DNA of 56,496 nt from Bacillota bacterium (GTDB lineage Bacteria; Bacillota; UBA4882; UBA10575). Positions 15,805-25,565 of the stretch are shown in pieces. The stretch covers positions 1 to 56,496 of the forward strand of contig DUQR01000032.1 of the NCBI GenBank assembly GCA_012837715.1. Reading direction: 5' to 3'. Numbering within the stretch: position 1 is the first letter of the stretch; the number at the start of each line of letters is the position of its first letter. The notes below the pieces were generated by a model that saw only the letters and a list, made by a program, of their open reading frames with translations, did not search any database and was not told the origin of the DNA. Made by a program: the position numbers and the translations under genes.

Positions 15805-17793
15805 TTAAGCTACGGAACGAAGATCTAAAATCAAAGCGATCTTCCCGTTTCCTAAAATAGTCGCCCCGGCGATCCCGGGAATATTTCCAAGGTAGGCACC
15901 GAGGGATTTAATCACCACATCCTGTTGGCGGAGGAGCGTGTCAACAACAAAGCCGATCCGCCGTTCTCCGTTGCTGACCACCACGACATCAAGTTCATCT
16001 AAGGCCATATTTTTCGCTTCCTGTACTTCTAAAAATTCCTGCAGCCGAATTAGGGGAATAACCTCTCCCCGGTGGAAAGTGACCTCCCGGTTACGTAACA
16101 ATTTAATGTCCTTCTTCGCAACGCTAATCGTCTGATCGATCAAAGTGGAGGGGATCGCAAAGACGTCATTCCCCAGCTGGACAATGAGCGTTTGGATAAT
16201 AGCTAAGGTCAGCGGAAGACGGATGGTAAACTTAGTCCCTTCCCCTTCTACACTTTGAAGTTGGACAATACCACCGAGATTCGTGATCTGGGTTTTTACC
16301 ACATCCATGCCGACGCCCCGCCCCGAGATATCCGTCACCTTTTCGGAAGTGGAGAAGCCGGGTAAAAAGATCAGGTTGCTGATCTCCTCCTCATCCATGT
16401 TCTCCAGTTCCTCGGCGCTGACAACCCCCCGCTCCAAAGCTTTGGCTCTGATTTTATCCAACTTAAGACCAGCGCCGTCATCGCTGATCTCAATCACCAC
16501 ATTATTACCGGCTTGGTAAGCATTAAGTTCCACGGTGCCCGGGTTCGGTTTCCCGAGTGCATTTCGTTCTTCCGGTGTTTCAATCCCATGGTCCACACAA
16601 TTTCGAATAATATGAACCATCGGGTCCACAATCTCGTCGATCACTGTCCGGTCTAATTCGGTCTCGGCACCGGTGATCTGTAACTGGATTTCTTTTCCGG
16701 TCTCACGCGCTAAATCCCGAACCAAACGGGGGAAACGGGAGAAAACATGATCCACCGGAACCATTCTGGTTTTCAAGACCTGATCCCGGAGATCCATAGT
16801 CAGGCGAGAAAGTTGTTCCACGGTTTCCTCCATGATTTGGTCTCCCTTTTCCGAGCTTAACTGTTCCAAGCGCGACCGGGTGATCACCAGTTCCCCAACG
16901 AGATTCATCAAGTCATCCAGCTTACGGATGTCGACTCGAACCGTCGGGGAGACATTGGAAGGAGCTTTCGTATAGCTCGTCTTCTGGTGGTCCGGATCAC
17001 CATTAGTGTTAGCGTTAGTCTGAACTCCCCGCCGCTCCACCAAGAGCGCTTCGGGGCTAATGGTTTCGCCCTCAACCTTGGCCACATCCAACATCTTCTC
17101 TAAAAAGCGAACCAGAAAGTCCAAAGGTTTCTTACTCAAGATCCCAATAATAAATTCATTCTCAAACTGCTCATCTTCCAGTTCTTTGGAGGTGGGGATC
17201 GTACGTACGACATCACCGTGGGCTTCTAACTCGCGGAGAATCATAAAAGCACGGGCTCCTTTGAGCAGACAATCTTCTTGTAAGTAAACATGGAGATGGT
17301 TAAGGGTAAGACCAGTCGAGGCCATTTCTTTAATATGTTCGATCTCCGCCGGTAAATACCGTAATTGAAGGGTTTTCCGGCGTTCTTCAGTCTGGGTCGG
17401 GCCTGCTTTCCGTTCTTTATTGCCAAACTTTTGCAAGTTTTGAATAACGCCGGTAATTTCCACATCTTCTTCCCGGCCTTCGGCGATACCTTGAGCAAGC
17501 ACTTCCAATAAATCTAAAGCCTCAAATAAAACATTGACCAATTCAGCTGAGACCTGCAGTTCGTTCTGGCGGAGGAGACTTAAAACATCTTCCAGCTCAT
17601 GTGTAACGTTGGACATCTTATTGAAACCCATCGTCGCTGAGGCGCCCTTTAACGTATGGGCGGCCCGGAAGATCGAATTTAAGATTTCTGTGTTCTCCGG
17701 ATCCTGTTCCAACGCCAGTAATGACTGATTGAGCGTTTGTAGATGTTCCTGACATTCATCCATAAACACATTAAGATATTGAGAAACTTCCAT
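15805..17793 (-). CDS. cheA: Chemotaxis histidine kinase CheA
   Basis: CheA autophosphorylates and passes phosphate to CheY. The 662-residue protein has the P1 Hpt domain with H46 in RAAHTLKGASATMG, a P2-like middle region, a P3 dimerisation helix (MNLVGELVITRSRLEQL), the P4 kinase domain (NCVDHGIETPEER, DDGAGL, GRGVGMDVV) and a C-terminal P5 CheW-like domain. The ATG at 17793 has AGGAGGTG upstream; an earlier ATG at 17814 is less well placed. cheB, usually just upstream in Bacillus, is absent; a 229-base gene-free spacer separates cheA from flhG. Confidence 0.97.
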   Translation of the reverse strand: MEVSQYLNVFMDECQEHLQTLNQSLLALEQDPENTEILNSIFRAAHTLKGASATMGFNKMSNVTHELEDVLSLLRQNELQVSAELVNVLFEALDLLEVLAQGIAEGREEDVEITGVIQNLQKFGNKERKAGPTQTEERRKTLQLRYLPAEIEHIKEMASTGLTLNHLHVYLQEDCLLKGARAFMILRELEAHGDVVRTIPTSKELEDEQFENEFIIGILSKKPLDFLVRFLEKMLDVAKVEGETISPEALLVERRGVQTNANTNGDPDHQKTSYTKAPSNVSPTVRVDIRKLDDLMNLVGELVITRSRLEQLSSEKGDQIMEETVEQLSRLTMDLRDQVLKTRMVPVDHVFSRFPRLVRDLARETGKEIQLQITGAETELDRTVIDEIVDPMVHIIRNCVDHGIETPEERNALGKPNPGTVELNAYQAGNNVVIEISDDGAGLKLDKIRAKALERGVVSAEELENMDEEEISNLIFLPGFSTSEKVTDISGRGVGMDVVKTQITNLGGIVQLQSVEGEGTKFTIRLPLTLAIIQTLIVQLGNDVFAIPSTLIDQTISVAKKDIKLLRNREVTFHRGEVIPLIRLQEFLEVQEAKNMALDELDVVVVSNGERRIGFVVDTLLRQQDVVIKSLGAYLGNIPGIAGATILGNGKIALILDLRSVA

Positions 17794-18022
17794 CGCTTTC
17801 ACCTCCTGGATCAAACAGCAACGCCTTGCGGCCGTTTGCGATCCTTACTTACGGAAATGCCTTCATAAAATGTGGATTCACCCAATTTTGCTTAATTTAC
17901 CCGTTATTGTTTACAGTGACGTCCGCTACCAACGACCAGCTTCTGTGGATGCTGTGGCTTGTCCCACCCTAGGCCTTGATGAACATCACTTCGGGCCAAC
18001 GGACAGTGACCAACGTGCGCGA
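17794..18022 (-). promoter_or_regulatory. flhG-cheA spacer with hairpin before cheA
   Basis: No gene is seen in this 229-base gap. Just upstream of the cheA ribosome-binding site, GGATC (17808-17812) and GATCC (17840-17844) close a hairpin with AAAC/GTTT and GCC/GGC pairs inside and, on the transcript, a GCAA tetraloop. It ends exactly where AGGAGGTG begins. A leader or processing role is a guess. Confidence 0.4.
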
Positions 18023-18880
18023 CTACTTGGAAAACAACCGCCGGAAAAACTTGCCCAACCCACCCCCCGACTGTTCCGGTAAGAGCAGTAGGCGTTGGGC
18101 CATTTTCATCACACTCTGCGCAGCCTTGGAGCCGGGATGGGTTAAATAGAAAGGTTGTTGTTGTTTAACCGCTTTCGGTACATTACCATCGTAATAAATG
18201 TACCCGAGGGATTCCAACGGGAAACGTAAGAATTTCTCCGCCACCATACATAGACGTTCGATCACTTGTTCTCCCTCTTCTTCGCTTCGAACCATATTCA
18301 CGGCGATATAAATCTTGGCTTTCGAATTTTCCTTGGCAATGATCTTTATGACTCCATAGGCATCAGCAATTGAGGTCGGTTCTGGGACGGTAACGACGAT
18401 AATTTCTTCCGCCGCCAGTAAAAAGCGGATTACTTTGTTGGAAATGCCCGCGCCCGTATCCAGAATGATAAAATCACTATCCTCTTCCATCTTAACTAAA
18501 CTATTGATACAACCATCCAACTGCCAAGGATTGATATCGGCTAACTCCTGCAGACCGGAACCACCGGCAATGACCCTAACTCCAGCTGGACCCTGCATCA
18601 CCACATCCGCCAACTCCCGTTCGCCGGAGAAAAAGTGGCCTAAATGATATTGGGGGATCATCCCTAACATCAAATCAATGTTAGCCAAACCTAAATCGGT
18701 ATCAATTAGGGTCACTCTTTGACCTAGCTTAGCTAGGCAAATGGAAAGGTTAACCGATATATTAGTTTTGCCCACTCCGCCTTTTCCACTGGTTATGGCA
18801 ATGATGCGCGCTTTATGGGAATTGACCTTTTGATTCTGGCTATTTACCAGTTCCCTTAGACGTTCCGCTTGATCACGCAT
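18023..18880 (-). CDS. flhG: Flagellar number regulator FlhG (MinD-like ATPase)
   Basis: FlhG is a ParA/MinD-type ATPase that with FlhF sets flagellar number and position and stimulates FlhF GTPase activity. The 285-residue protein has the deviant Walker A SGKGGVGKTNISVNL, the switch LIDTDLGLANIDLMLG and DSDFIILDTGAG. The N-terminal helix MRDQAERLRELV corresponds to the FlhF-activating motif. I chose the ATG at 18880 because AAGGAGAT precedes it and it overlaps the flhF stop (ATGCGTGA), a coupled start; an ATG at 18901 is less likely. Confidence 0.93.
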   Translation of the reverse strand: MRDQAERLRELVNSQNQKVNSHKARIIAITSGKGGVGKTNISVNLSICLAKLGQRVTLIDTDLGLANIDLMLGMIPQYHLGHFFSGERELADVVMQGPAGVRVIAGGSGLQELADINPWQLDGCINSLVKMEEDSDFIILDTGAGISNKVIRFLLAAEEIIVVTVPEPTSIADAYGVIKIIAKENSKAKIYIAVNMVRSEEEGEQVIERLCMVAEKFLRFPLESLGYIYYDGNVPKAVKQQQPFYLTHPGSKAAQSVMKMAQRLLLLPEQSGGGLGKFFRRLFSK

Positions 18881-19931
18881 TGACGATCTCCTTACCCGCA
18901 TACCTCTTAATTACTTCAAAGGTCGCAACTTCAATATCTTCGGGCACACTCTGACCGGTGGTCACATAGGATAATGGTATCCGTAGTTTTTCAGCTACCT
19001 CCACCACATTACTCAGACTATTAGTCTCATCCAACTTCGTAAAGATTAGACGGTTGACATTTAGCTCTTTAAAAGAATCGGCTGTTTCTAACAGATCCTC
19101 CAGCTTTGTATTGGCGCTTAAGACCAAATGGGTTTCATTAAGGGGTCGTCCGTTAAAGAAATGTCGTAATTCCCTAATTTGTTGTTTGTTTTTTTGGCTA
19201 CGACCAGCCGTATCAATCAGAATCAACTGTTTGTCCGAAAGATTTTGCAACGCGCGTTTAAAATCAGCAGCCGTATATACCACTTCAATCGGCAAGTTTA
19301 TGATTTCTGAATAGGTTTTTAATTGTTCCACAGCCGCAATCCGATAGGTATCAATGGTGATTAGCCCGACTGATTTTCCTTCAAACAAAGCAAAATTGGC
19401 CGCCAGCTTAGCAATGGTCGTGGTTTTACCAACCCCGGTGGGACCGACCAAAGCCACGATCGTCGGCCGGTTCCGCAACCGAATGGGATAGGTTTGAATT
19501 AAAACTTCTTGTAATTCCCTTTTCGGTGGTGTTGCGGTAGTTGCCGCCGCTTGTGGTTCCTGCTGGGATGCCGCCGGAGGTGGTGTTGTCCGTACTTGCT
19601 CGGAAACACCGGCAATCGCCATCCGGATCTCCGATAATTCTTTCTTAACCTTTTCTAGTTCCGGCAGGATAACCCCCTGTTCTGGTTGGAACAGCTGGCG
19701 TTGTTTCTCATCCCCCTTCACCGTTGGGCTTTTTTCCCGAGCCGGCATCCGCATGGTTTCTTTGTTATCGATCGCAGCCAGCACTTCATATCTTTTTTTA
19801 GCGAATAAACCTAAAAAACCTCCCTCTTTAAAGGGGCGAGAATGTAAAATTAGGGCATCATCCCCCAAATCCCTTTTGACACGGGCAATTGCTTGTTGCG
19901 CCGTATCGGCCACAAATCTTTTAACCCTCAT
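18873..19931 (-). CDS. flhF: Flagellar SRP-like GTPase FlhF
   Basis: The 352-residue protein is a third member of the SRP GTPase family beside Ffh and FtsY and places the flagellar basal body. Domains in order are a basic N-terminal B domain (about 1-75), a Gln/Ala/Pro-rich linker, and the NG domain with ALVGPTGVGKTTTIAKLAA, DTAGRSQKNKQQ and TKLDETNSLSNV. It overlaps flhA by four bases (ATGA) and flhG by eight, so all three are translationally coupled. Confidence 0.95.
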   Translation of the reverse strand: MRVKRFVADTAQQAIARVKRDLGDDALILHSRPFKEGGFLGLFAKKRYEVLAAIDNKETMRMPAREKSPTVKGDEKQRQLFQPEQGVILPELEKVKKELSEIRMAIAGVSEQVRTTPPPAASQQEPQAAATTATPPKRELQEVLIQTYPIRLRNRPTIVALVGPTGVGKTTTIAKLAANFALFEGKSVGLITIDTYRIAAVEQLKTYSEIINLPIEVVYTAADFKRALQNLSDKQLILIDTAGRSQKNKQQIRELRHFFNGRPLNETHLVLSANTKLEDLLETADSFKELNVNRLIFTKLDETNSLSNVVEVAEKLRIPLSYVTTGQSVPEDIEVATFEVIKRYAGKEIVNA

Positions 19932-22009
19932 TCACCAGCACCTACCATTCCTATGGAGTGAACTTCCATCTCCGGTATTATTTCTTGATAAGAAACGACC
20001 AATATTTTCGGCGATACCCGTTCCGTAATACTCCGCACATAACGACGGATCGCCGGAGCAACCAAAAGCACCGGGTTACGTCCTTCCTGAATAATCGGGC
20101 GCATCTGTTGATTTAGAGAGGTGTAAAATTGATTTAACCAGGCAGGCGATAATGGTTCTCCTTCATTTTCCTGGGCTTGAAGGATTTTCTCCTCCGCCTG
20201 GGGTGAAATGGTCAAGACCTGAATTTTACCATCCTCACCGGCTAGCATCTTTGAGATCTGTCGTTTCAAAGCCACCCGCACATAATCAGTCAATAAATTT
20301 AAATCTTTAGTCATGGGCGCATAGTCGGCCAGGGTTTCCAGGATGGTCACCAAATTCCGTAAAGGGATTCCTTCCTTCAACAGTTGGGCAAAGACCTTCT
20401 GAATCTCACCGATGGTCATCAAATTAGGAATCAATTCATCGACCACTACCGGATAATCATTTTTCAGGAAATCCAGCATCGCCTGGACTTCTTGCCGACC
20501 TAATAATTCATAGGCAAAGTTACGAATAATCTCGGTCAGGTGGGTTGCTAAAACCGAGGGACAATCAACTACTGTATAACCAGCCATTTCTGCTTTTTCC
20601 CGTTGATCGGCGGGGATCCAGAGGGCAGGCAGACCAAAAGCGGGCTCCTTAGTAGGAACCCCTTGCACCTTTTCCGCTACAGCGCCCGCATCCATTGCCA
20701 GGAAAGAATGGGCCATCAGTTCTCCACCAGCGACTTCAACGCCTTTGATTTTTATAACATATTGGTTGGGAGCGAGTTGCATATTATCACGAATCCGGAT
20801 CGCCGGTAAAATAATACCTAGTTCCAGAGCTACTTGACGCCGGATTAAACTAACTCGTTCAAAGAGGTCCCCACCCTGACCTTTATCAACCAAGGGAATC
20901 AGACTGTAGCCGATCTCAACCTCCATCGGATCTACCGCCAGCAACGGAAGGACATTCTCCGGTTTGTAGGCGGCTTGTTCCTGGGCCGCTCCCTCCTCTT
21001 CCTCCACCGGTGCGGTTATCTTTTTCCCTTCGCGGCGTAGCACCGAAGTCAACCACCATAAAAGAAGGGCGATCAGGAGAAAAGGAATCGTCGGCATCCC
21101 CGGAACGATCCCGAAAAGGGCAAGAACCACCGCGGTCATCAACAAAATCCGGGGGTAACTCAACAACTGGCCAGACAGATCGGTGCCCAGGTTATCCTCG
21201 GAAGCCGAGCGGGTCACCAAAATACCGGTGGCCGTAGAAATCAGTAAAGCCGGAACCTGTGAAACCAGGCCATCACCAACTGTTAACAAGGCATATTCTT
21301 GCAGAGCGGTCGCAAAATCAAGGCCCCGTTGCCACATGCCGATGATCCCGCCCCCGAGCATGTTGATTACGGTAATAATCAATCCGGCAATGGCATCGCC
21401 TTTCACAAATTTACTGGCGCCGTCCATGGAACCGTAGAAATCGGCTTCCCGTTCAATCTCGCGCCGGCGGGCGCGGGCTTGTTCCTCCGTGATCATCCCG
21501 GCGTTGAGATCTGCATCAATACTCATCTGCTTTCCGGGCATCGCATCTAAGGTGAATCTGGCCGCCACTTCGGCGACCCGTTCCGAGCCTTTGGTAATTA
21601 CCAAGAAATTAATTAAGGTTAAAATAATAAAGATGATAAAGCCAACTACCGGATTACTTCCGGCCACAAAGATCCCGAAGGCTTCAATCACTTTTCCGGC
21701 ATAACCCTGTAACAAAATTGAACGGGTAGACGAGACATTCAATGCTAACCGGAAAAGGGTCGTCACTAACAAAAGCGAAGGAAAGACGGAGAATTCCAAA
21801 GCTTTCCGGACATTCATGGTCAACAATAAAATCAAAAAGGACAGGGCAATATTGACCGTAAAAAAGAGATCCAAAAAGAACGAAGGCATAGGGATAAAAA
21901 ACATCGTCAAAATGAGCACTAACATAACTACAACGATGATCTCCCCACTAAACGCTATCCGTGATATTATGCTTCCTTGTCCTGCTCGATCTGGCATTTT
22001 ATTCACCAT
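19928..22009 (-). CDS. flhA: Flagellar export gate protein FlhA
   Basis: FlhA forms the nonameric export gate of the flagellar type III secretion system. The 693-residue protein has about eight membrane segments in its first half, the FHIPEP region, seen in the TKGSERVAEVAARFTLDAMPG stretch and following GSMDGASKFVKGDA, and a large cytoplasmic domain that docks chaperone-substrate complexes. The start is uncertain: ATG at 22009 and ATG at 21997 both have only weak upstream purines. It lies between flhB and flhF. Confidence 0.96.
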   Translation of the reverse strand: MVNKMPDRAGQGSIISRIAFSGEIIVVVMLVLILTMFFIPMPSFFLDLFFTVNIALSFLILLLTMNVRKALEFSVFPSLLLVTTLFRLALNVSSTRSILLQGYAGKVIEAFGIFVAGSNPVVGFIIFIILTLINFLVITKGSERVAEVAARFTLDAMPGKQMSIDADLNAGMITEEQARARRREIEREADFYGSMDGASKFVKGDAIAGLIITVINMLGGGIIGMWQRGLDFATALQEYALLTVGDGLVSQVPALLISTATGILVTRSASEDNLGTDLSGQLLSYPRILLMTAVVLALFGIVPGMPTIPFLLIALLLWWLTSVLRREGKKITAPVEEEEGAAQEQAAYKPENVLPLLAVDPMEVEIGYSLIPLVDKGQGGDLFERVSLIRRQVALELGIILPAIRIRDNMQLAPNQYVIKIKGVEVAGGELMAHSFLAMDAGAVAEKVQGVPTKEPAFGLPALWIPADQREKAEMAGYTVVDCPSVLATHLTEIIRNFAYELLGRQEVQAMLDFLKNDYPVVVDELIPNLMTIGEIQKVFAQLLKEGIPLRNLVTILETLADYAPMTKDLNLLTDYVRVALKRQISKMLAGEDGKIQVLTISPQAEEKILQAQENEGEPLSPAWLNQFYTSLNQQMRPIIQEGRNPVLLVAPAIRRYVRSITERVSPKILVVSYQEIIPEMEVHSIGMVGAGE

Positions 22010-22047
22010 TTAAATTATACATTATCATATCATTCTTTCAACAATTT

Positions 22048-23208
22048 TTAACGTTTTTGCCGTAACTTGTAGACAAAGGCTAATACTTCCGCCACCGCTT
22101 GATAAAGATGAGGCGGGATCAAATCACCGATCTCAACCGTTCGGTAGATGGTACGCGCCAGAGGTTTATTCTCCACCAACGGAATCCGGTGTTCGGTGGC
22201 AATCTCTTTAATTTTGGCGGCAACATAACCTTCTCCTTTCGCTAAGACTTGCGGAGCCGCCATCTTCTCCGCTTCATACTTAATGGCAATGGCTAAATGG
22301 GTCGGGTTGGTGATCACCACATCGGCCTTAGGCACTTCTTGCATCATCCGGCGCATTGCCAGTTGCCGTTGTTTCTGGCGGATCCGGCTTTTGATCTTCG
22401 GATCACCTTCGGTCTGTTTAAACTCGTCCTGTACTTCTTTCTTCGTCATTCTTAGGCTTTTTCTATACTGGAAACGTTGATAATAGAAATCAAAAATTGC
22501 TAAAGCCAGGAGCAATAAAACAATCCGTAGCACGATAGTAAACATCAATTGCCAAATCCGCGCGGCTGTTTGGAAAGGTGGGTAAAGCACATTCGTCTCC
22601 GCCAGGGGAAAGACTTGTCCTTTAAAGGTGCTCCAGACAATAATAACCACCGCACCGATTTTAAAAAGGGCTTTCAGCAGATCAACCCACTTTTGAGCGG
22701 AAAACATCCTTTTCAATCCCGCCAGCGGATTGATCCGATCCAGTTTAACCTTGAGTGGCTCGAGGGTAAAAACCCCGCCGGTCTGTAGGTAATTAACCAT
22801 AACTCCCACCACTAAAACCGCCAGGCCGACCGGGATAAAAATCGTCGCCACCGTGAATAACGTGTGATTAAAGATATTAGCCAGACTAACCTCATCCAGA
22901 TAAGTATTTAATTGGTCGCTTGAGAAACTATATTGGAAAAAGGAATACAATTTCCGAAACAAATAGGAACTTCCCGCTTTTAAAGCCATAAAACCGGCCA
23001 GGAGGGTAACCACCGTGCTCAGTTCGGCGCTCCGGGGAACTTGCCCTTTGCTCCTTGCCTGTTGCAGTTTACGCGGGGTTGCTTCTTCCGTCTTCTCTTC
23101 ATCGGCAAAGAACTGCAGATTCCAACGGAAAGGAAGCCCAAGGCTCTTTTCGTCGGCTTTACCGAATTGTTTTAAGAAAACGTAGTAACTCAGTCCAAAC
23201 ACTCCCAT
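22048..23208 (-). CDS. flhB: Flagellar export switch protein FlhB
   Basis: FlhB switches export from rod/hook to filament substrates after autocleavage. The 386-residue protein has the conserved front end EEKTEEATPRKLQQARSKGQ, four membrane segments, and the C-terminal cytoplasmic domain with the autocleavage site NPTH (in DVVITNPTHLAIAIKY). The ATG at 23208 lies inside the 3' end of fliR (50-base overlap) and lacks a clear ribosome-binding site. About 34 residues precede the family's usual LQFFADEEKT start and may not all be translated. Confidence 0.95.
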   Translation of the reverse strand: MGVFGLSYYVFLKQFGKADEKSLGLPFRWNLQFFADEEKTEEATPRKLQQARSKGQVPRSAELSTVVTLLAGFMALKAGSSYLFRKLYSFFQYSFSSDQLNTYLDEVSLANIFNHTLFTVATIFIPVGLAVLVVGVMVNYLQTGGVFTLEPLKVKLDRINPLAGLKRMFSAQKWVDLLKALFKIGAVVIIVWSTFKGQVFPLAETNVLYPPFQTAARIWQLMFTIVLRIVLLLLALAIFDFYYQRFQYRKSLRMTKKEVQDEFKQTEGDPKIKSRIRQKQRQLAMRRMMQEVPKADVVITNPTHLAIAIKYEAEKMAAPQVLAKGEGYVAAKIKEIATEHRIPLVENKPLARTIYRTVEIGDLIPPHLYQAVAEVLAFVYKLRQKR

Positions 23209-23944
23209 TTGCGGAATAATTCAATGCTAACCAGCGTATAAAGACCGGCAAGGATAGGATTAGCAAGAAAAGCCCAATACAGACTTTGAGCGGAAAACCA
23301 AGAAAAAAGACATTAATCTGTGGGACCAATTTGGCCAGAACACCCAAGCCGATATCGGCAAGGAATAAAACCCCAAATATTGGTAATGCCACTTGGAGCG
23401 CAAGCCAAAAGAGATCGGCAAAAGCGCGGAGGAGATAGGGTAAACCCTTCGCAAAAACTATTTCCTCCCCCACCGGCAGTAGCCGGAAACTGTGGTTTAA
23501 AACCGTCAGCAGTGAGTGATCCCCTTTCACCAAGATAAATAACCAGAGAGCAATAATAAAATAGAGTTGGCCGATGATCGGCATCTGACTTCCAGTCTGG
23601 GGATCCAAGACATTAACCATGGAAAAACCCATGGGTCGTTCCACTAGTTGACCGGCTAATTGCAATCCGGCAAAGGTTAAATAGAGAATATAACCCATCA
23701 GTAAACCCAAAGCTAACTCCTGGAGTAAACCGAAGGCGAGAAAGGCAAAATTTGTTGGCTGCGTTGATAAGGGCTCGAGTAAAGGGGTAAAAATAAAAGA
23801 CAAAAATAGCGCGATACTCACCCGGACCATTCGCGGTAGGTTTCGGCTTTGAAAAAGCGGCGCCGTAACCAGTAAACCGATATTCCGGAAGAAAACCAAC
23901 ATAAACAGGGTTATTTTCATCTCCGCCCAAGTTGCTAAATCCAC
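23159..23944 (-). CDS. fliR: Flagellar export gate protein FliR
   Basis: FliR joins FliP and FliQ in the core of the export gate. The 261-residue protein is almost entirely hydrophobic with six or so membrane segments, and has the family segments RNIGLLVTAPLFQSRNLPRMVRV and GFSMVNVLDPQTGSQMPIIGQL in pattern. It follows fliQ after 7 bases and overlaps flhB by 50, the conserved fliPQR-flhB order. Confidence 0.95.
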   Translation of the reverse strand: MDLATWAEMKITLFMLVFFRNIGLLVTAPLFQSRNLPRMVRVSIALFLSFIFTPLLEPLSTQPTNFAFLAFGLLQELALGLLMGYILYLTFAGLQLAGQLVERPMGFSMVNVLDPQTGSQMPIIGQLYFIIALWLFILVKGDHSLLTVLNHSFRLLPVGEEIVFAKGLPYLLRAFADLFWLALQVALPIFGVLFLADIGLGVLAKLVPQINVFFLGFPLKVCIGLFLLILSLPVFIRWLALNYSANGSVWTELLRFLKTIR

Positions 23945-23951
23945 TTAACCC

Positions 23952-24224
23952 TCACCATCCGCTTACTTGGCTTAGATAAGAAAAGAGTTCGGTGGCGAAA
24001 TCCACCAAGACTCTTAACATCCAAGGGCCGAAAAGGACCAAAGTAAAAAAAATAGCCAATAGTTTCGGAATAAACGTCAAGGTTTGTTCCTGGATCTGGG
24101 TTGTAGCCTGAAAGATACTGACCATCAAACCGACGAGCATCCCTATTCCTAACATCGGGCCAGCCACGGTAAGTACGGTTGTGATCCCTTGTCGAATTAT
24201 CGCCACTACGGTCACATCATCCAC
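23952..24224 (-). CDS. fliQ: Flagellar export gate protein FliQ
   Basis: This 90-residue protein has two membrane hairpin segments (TTVLTVAGPMLGIGMLVGLM and LLAIFFTLVLFGPWMLRVLV) separated by the conserved FQATTQIQEQTLTFIPK loop, as in all FliQ/SctS proteins. It lies between fliP and fliR. Confidence 0.96.
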   Translation of the reverse strand: MDDVTVVAIIRQGITTVLTVAGPMLGIGMLVGLMVSIFQATTQIQEQTLTFIPKLLAIFFTLVLFGPWMLRVLVDFATELFSYLSQVSGW

Positions 24225-24244
24225 CGCTCATCACCACCACCTGC

Positions 24245-25003
24245 TCAATAACCGGTTAAAAGGCTTTTTACTACTAAATTCCAACCATCCACCAGCACAA
24301 AGAGCAAAATTTTAAAAGGCATAGAAATCATGATTGGCGGAAGCATGAGCATCCCCATAGACATCAGCGTACTGGCCACGATCATATCAACCACCAGAAA
24401 AGGAATGTATAGGATAAAGCCCATCATAAAAGCGGATTTTAATTCGCTGATGATAAAGGCCGGCGCAATAATCTGGAAAGGAATCTCTTCATAATTTGCC
24501 GGTCTGGTTGTCATCTCCCCCATTTTCATAAACAACCGCAGATCTTCATTGCGGGCGTATTTCCCCATAAAGCGCTTCACCGGTTGCTCGGCTGCGGTTA
24601 CTGCTTCTTCCATTGTAATTTCCCCGGCCAAGAAAGGGGTCAAAGCATTTTGTCGCACTTCGCCCCAGGTTGGGGCCATGATATAAAAAGTCAGGAAGAG
24701 AGCCAGTCCAATAATCACCTGGTTCGGCGGCGATTGCTGCAAACCGATGGCACTTCGAGCAAAGGAAAGAACCACCACAATTCGGGTAAAAGCAGTCGTC
24801 ATGATCAGAATCGCCGGCGCCAGCGAAAGGATGGTAATTAAAGCTAAAATCCGGAGACTGGCCGCGACCTGTTCCGGATCATCCCCGTTATTCCAGCCAA
24901 TTTCAATTTGGGGTAGAGCTGGCTGCCCTGAACTGACTTCAGCAAATAATAGGGTAAAAGCAAACCCTAAAATGAGACCAATCAGTATATGACGCTTATT
25001 CAT
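24245..25003 (-). CDS. fliP: Flagellar export gate protein FliP
   Basis: FliP forms the pentameric core of the export channel. The 252-residue protein has a cleavable signal-like N-terminus (ILIGLILGFAFTLLFAEVSSG), followed by the family blocks ILIMTTAFTRIVVVLSFARSA, QSPPNQVIIGLALFLTFY, and the C-terminal GFILYIPFLVVDMIVASTLM and MLPPIMISMPFKILLFV. It overlaps the fliO stop by 8 bases. Confidence 0.97.
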   Translation of the reverse strand: MNKRHILIGLILGFAFTLLFAEVSSGQPALPQIEIGWNNGDDPEQVAASLRILALITILSLAPAILIMTTAFTRIVVVLSFARSAIGLQQSPPNQVIIGLALFLTFYIMAPTWGEVRQNALTPFLAGEITMEEAVTAAEQPVKRFMGKYARNEDLRLFMKMGEMTTRPANYEEIPFQIIAPAFIISELKSAFMMGFILYIPFLVVDMIVASTLMSMGMLMLPPIMISMPFKILLFVLVDGWNLVVKSLLTGY

Positions 25004-25565
25004 CCTTCTTTTGCCCTCGATGGGTTCGAAATTTCATTAATCTCTCCTCTATTCTCTGCGCTGAATTATGAACTTCCCGACCGGGCGTTGGCTCTTTCTG
25101 GGTTGCTCCGCTTTCCAACAATTTCTTTAGATAATCGGCAAAACCTTTGGTTGCGCCCTGCTCTGCCTCAACCGGCGCTGAGATCACTTCTTCTTGTAGT
25201 TTCATAAGCAGCTCAAGGTCAGTAATCTCCGTAAGCAAAGTCAAACTTCGTTCTGCCGACGCCACTAAAAACAACTGTTTACCAACGCGCACAAGATGGA
25301 GCGAACGATTGGGACCCATATAAAGGGTTTCGACTAGGCCTAAATAATGACTGGAGCGACCACCAATCTTCCCTCCTAGCCAGCGGGTTAATTTATACGC
25401 CAAGAACAGGACAACGGCAAAACAAAGGAGATAGAAAGCAAGCTGCCAATAGGTAAAATCATGGGGTGGGGCAATGTTCTCCAGGCGCGGGGTTTGTTCA
25501 ACAAGCTCCATCTCGGGCAAGGGCATCAAAAGTCCTGGTAATAACGGATAAAAATAGTTAATCAT
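24996..25565 (-). CDS. fliO: Flagellar biosynthetic protein FliO
   Basis: FliO is a scaffold for assembly of the FliP ring. The 189-residue protein has an N-terminal segment that may be exported, one clear membrane helix (QLAFYLLCFAVVLFLAYKL), and the short cytoplasmic FliO domain with LVETLYMGPNRSLHLVRVG, typical of the family. The C-terminal 60 residues are charged and variable. It overlaps cheY by four bases and sits in the conserved cheY-fliO-fliP order. Confidence 0.88.
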   Translation of the reverse strand: MINYFYPLLPGLLMPLPEMELVEQTPRLENIAPPHDFTYWQLAFYLLCFAVVLFLAYKLTRWLGGKIGGRSSHYLGLVETLYMGPNRSLHLVRVGKQLFLVASAERSLTLLTEITDLELLMKLQEEVISAPVEAEQGATKGFADYLKKLLESGATQKEPTPGREVHNSAQRIEERLMKFRTHRGQKKDE

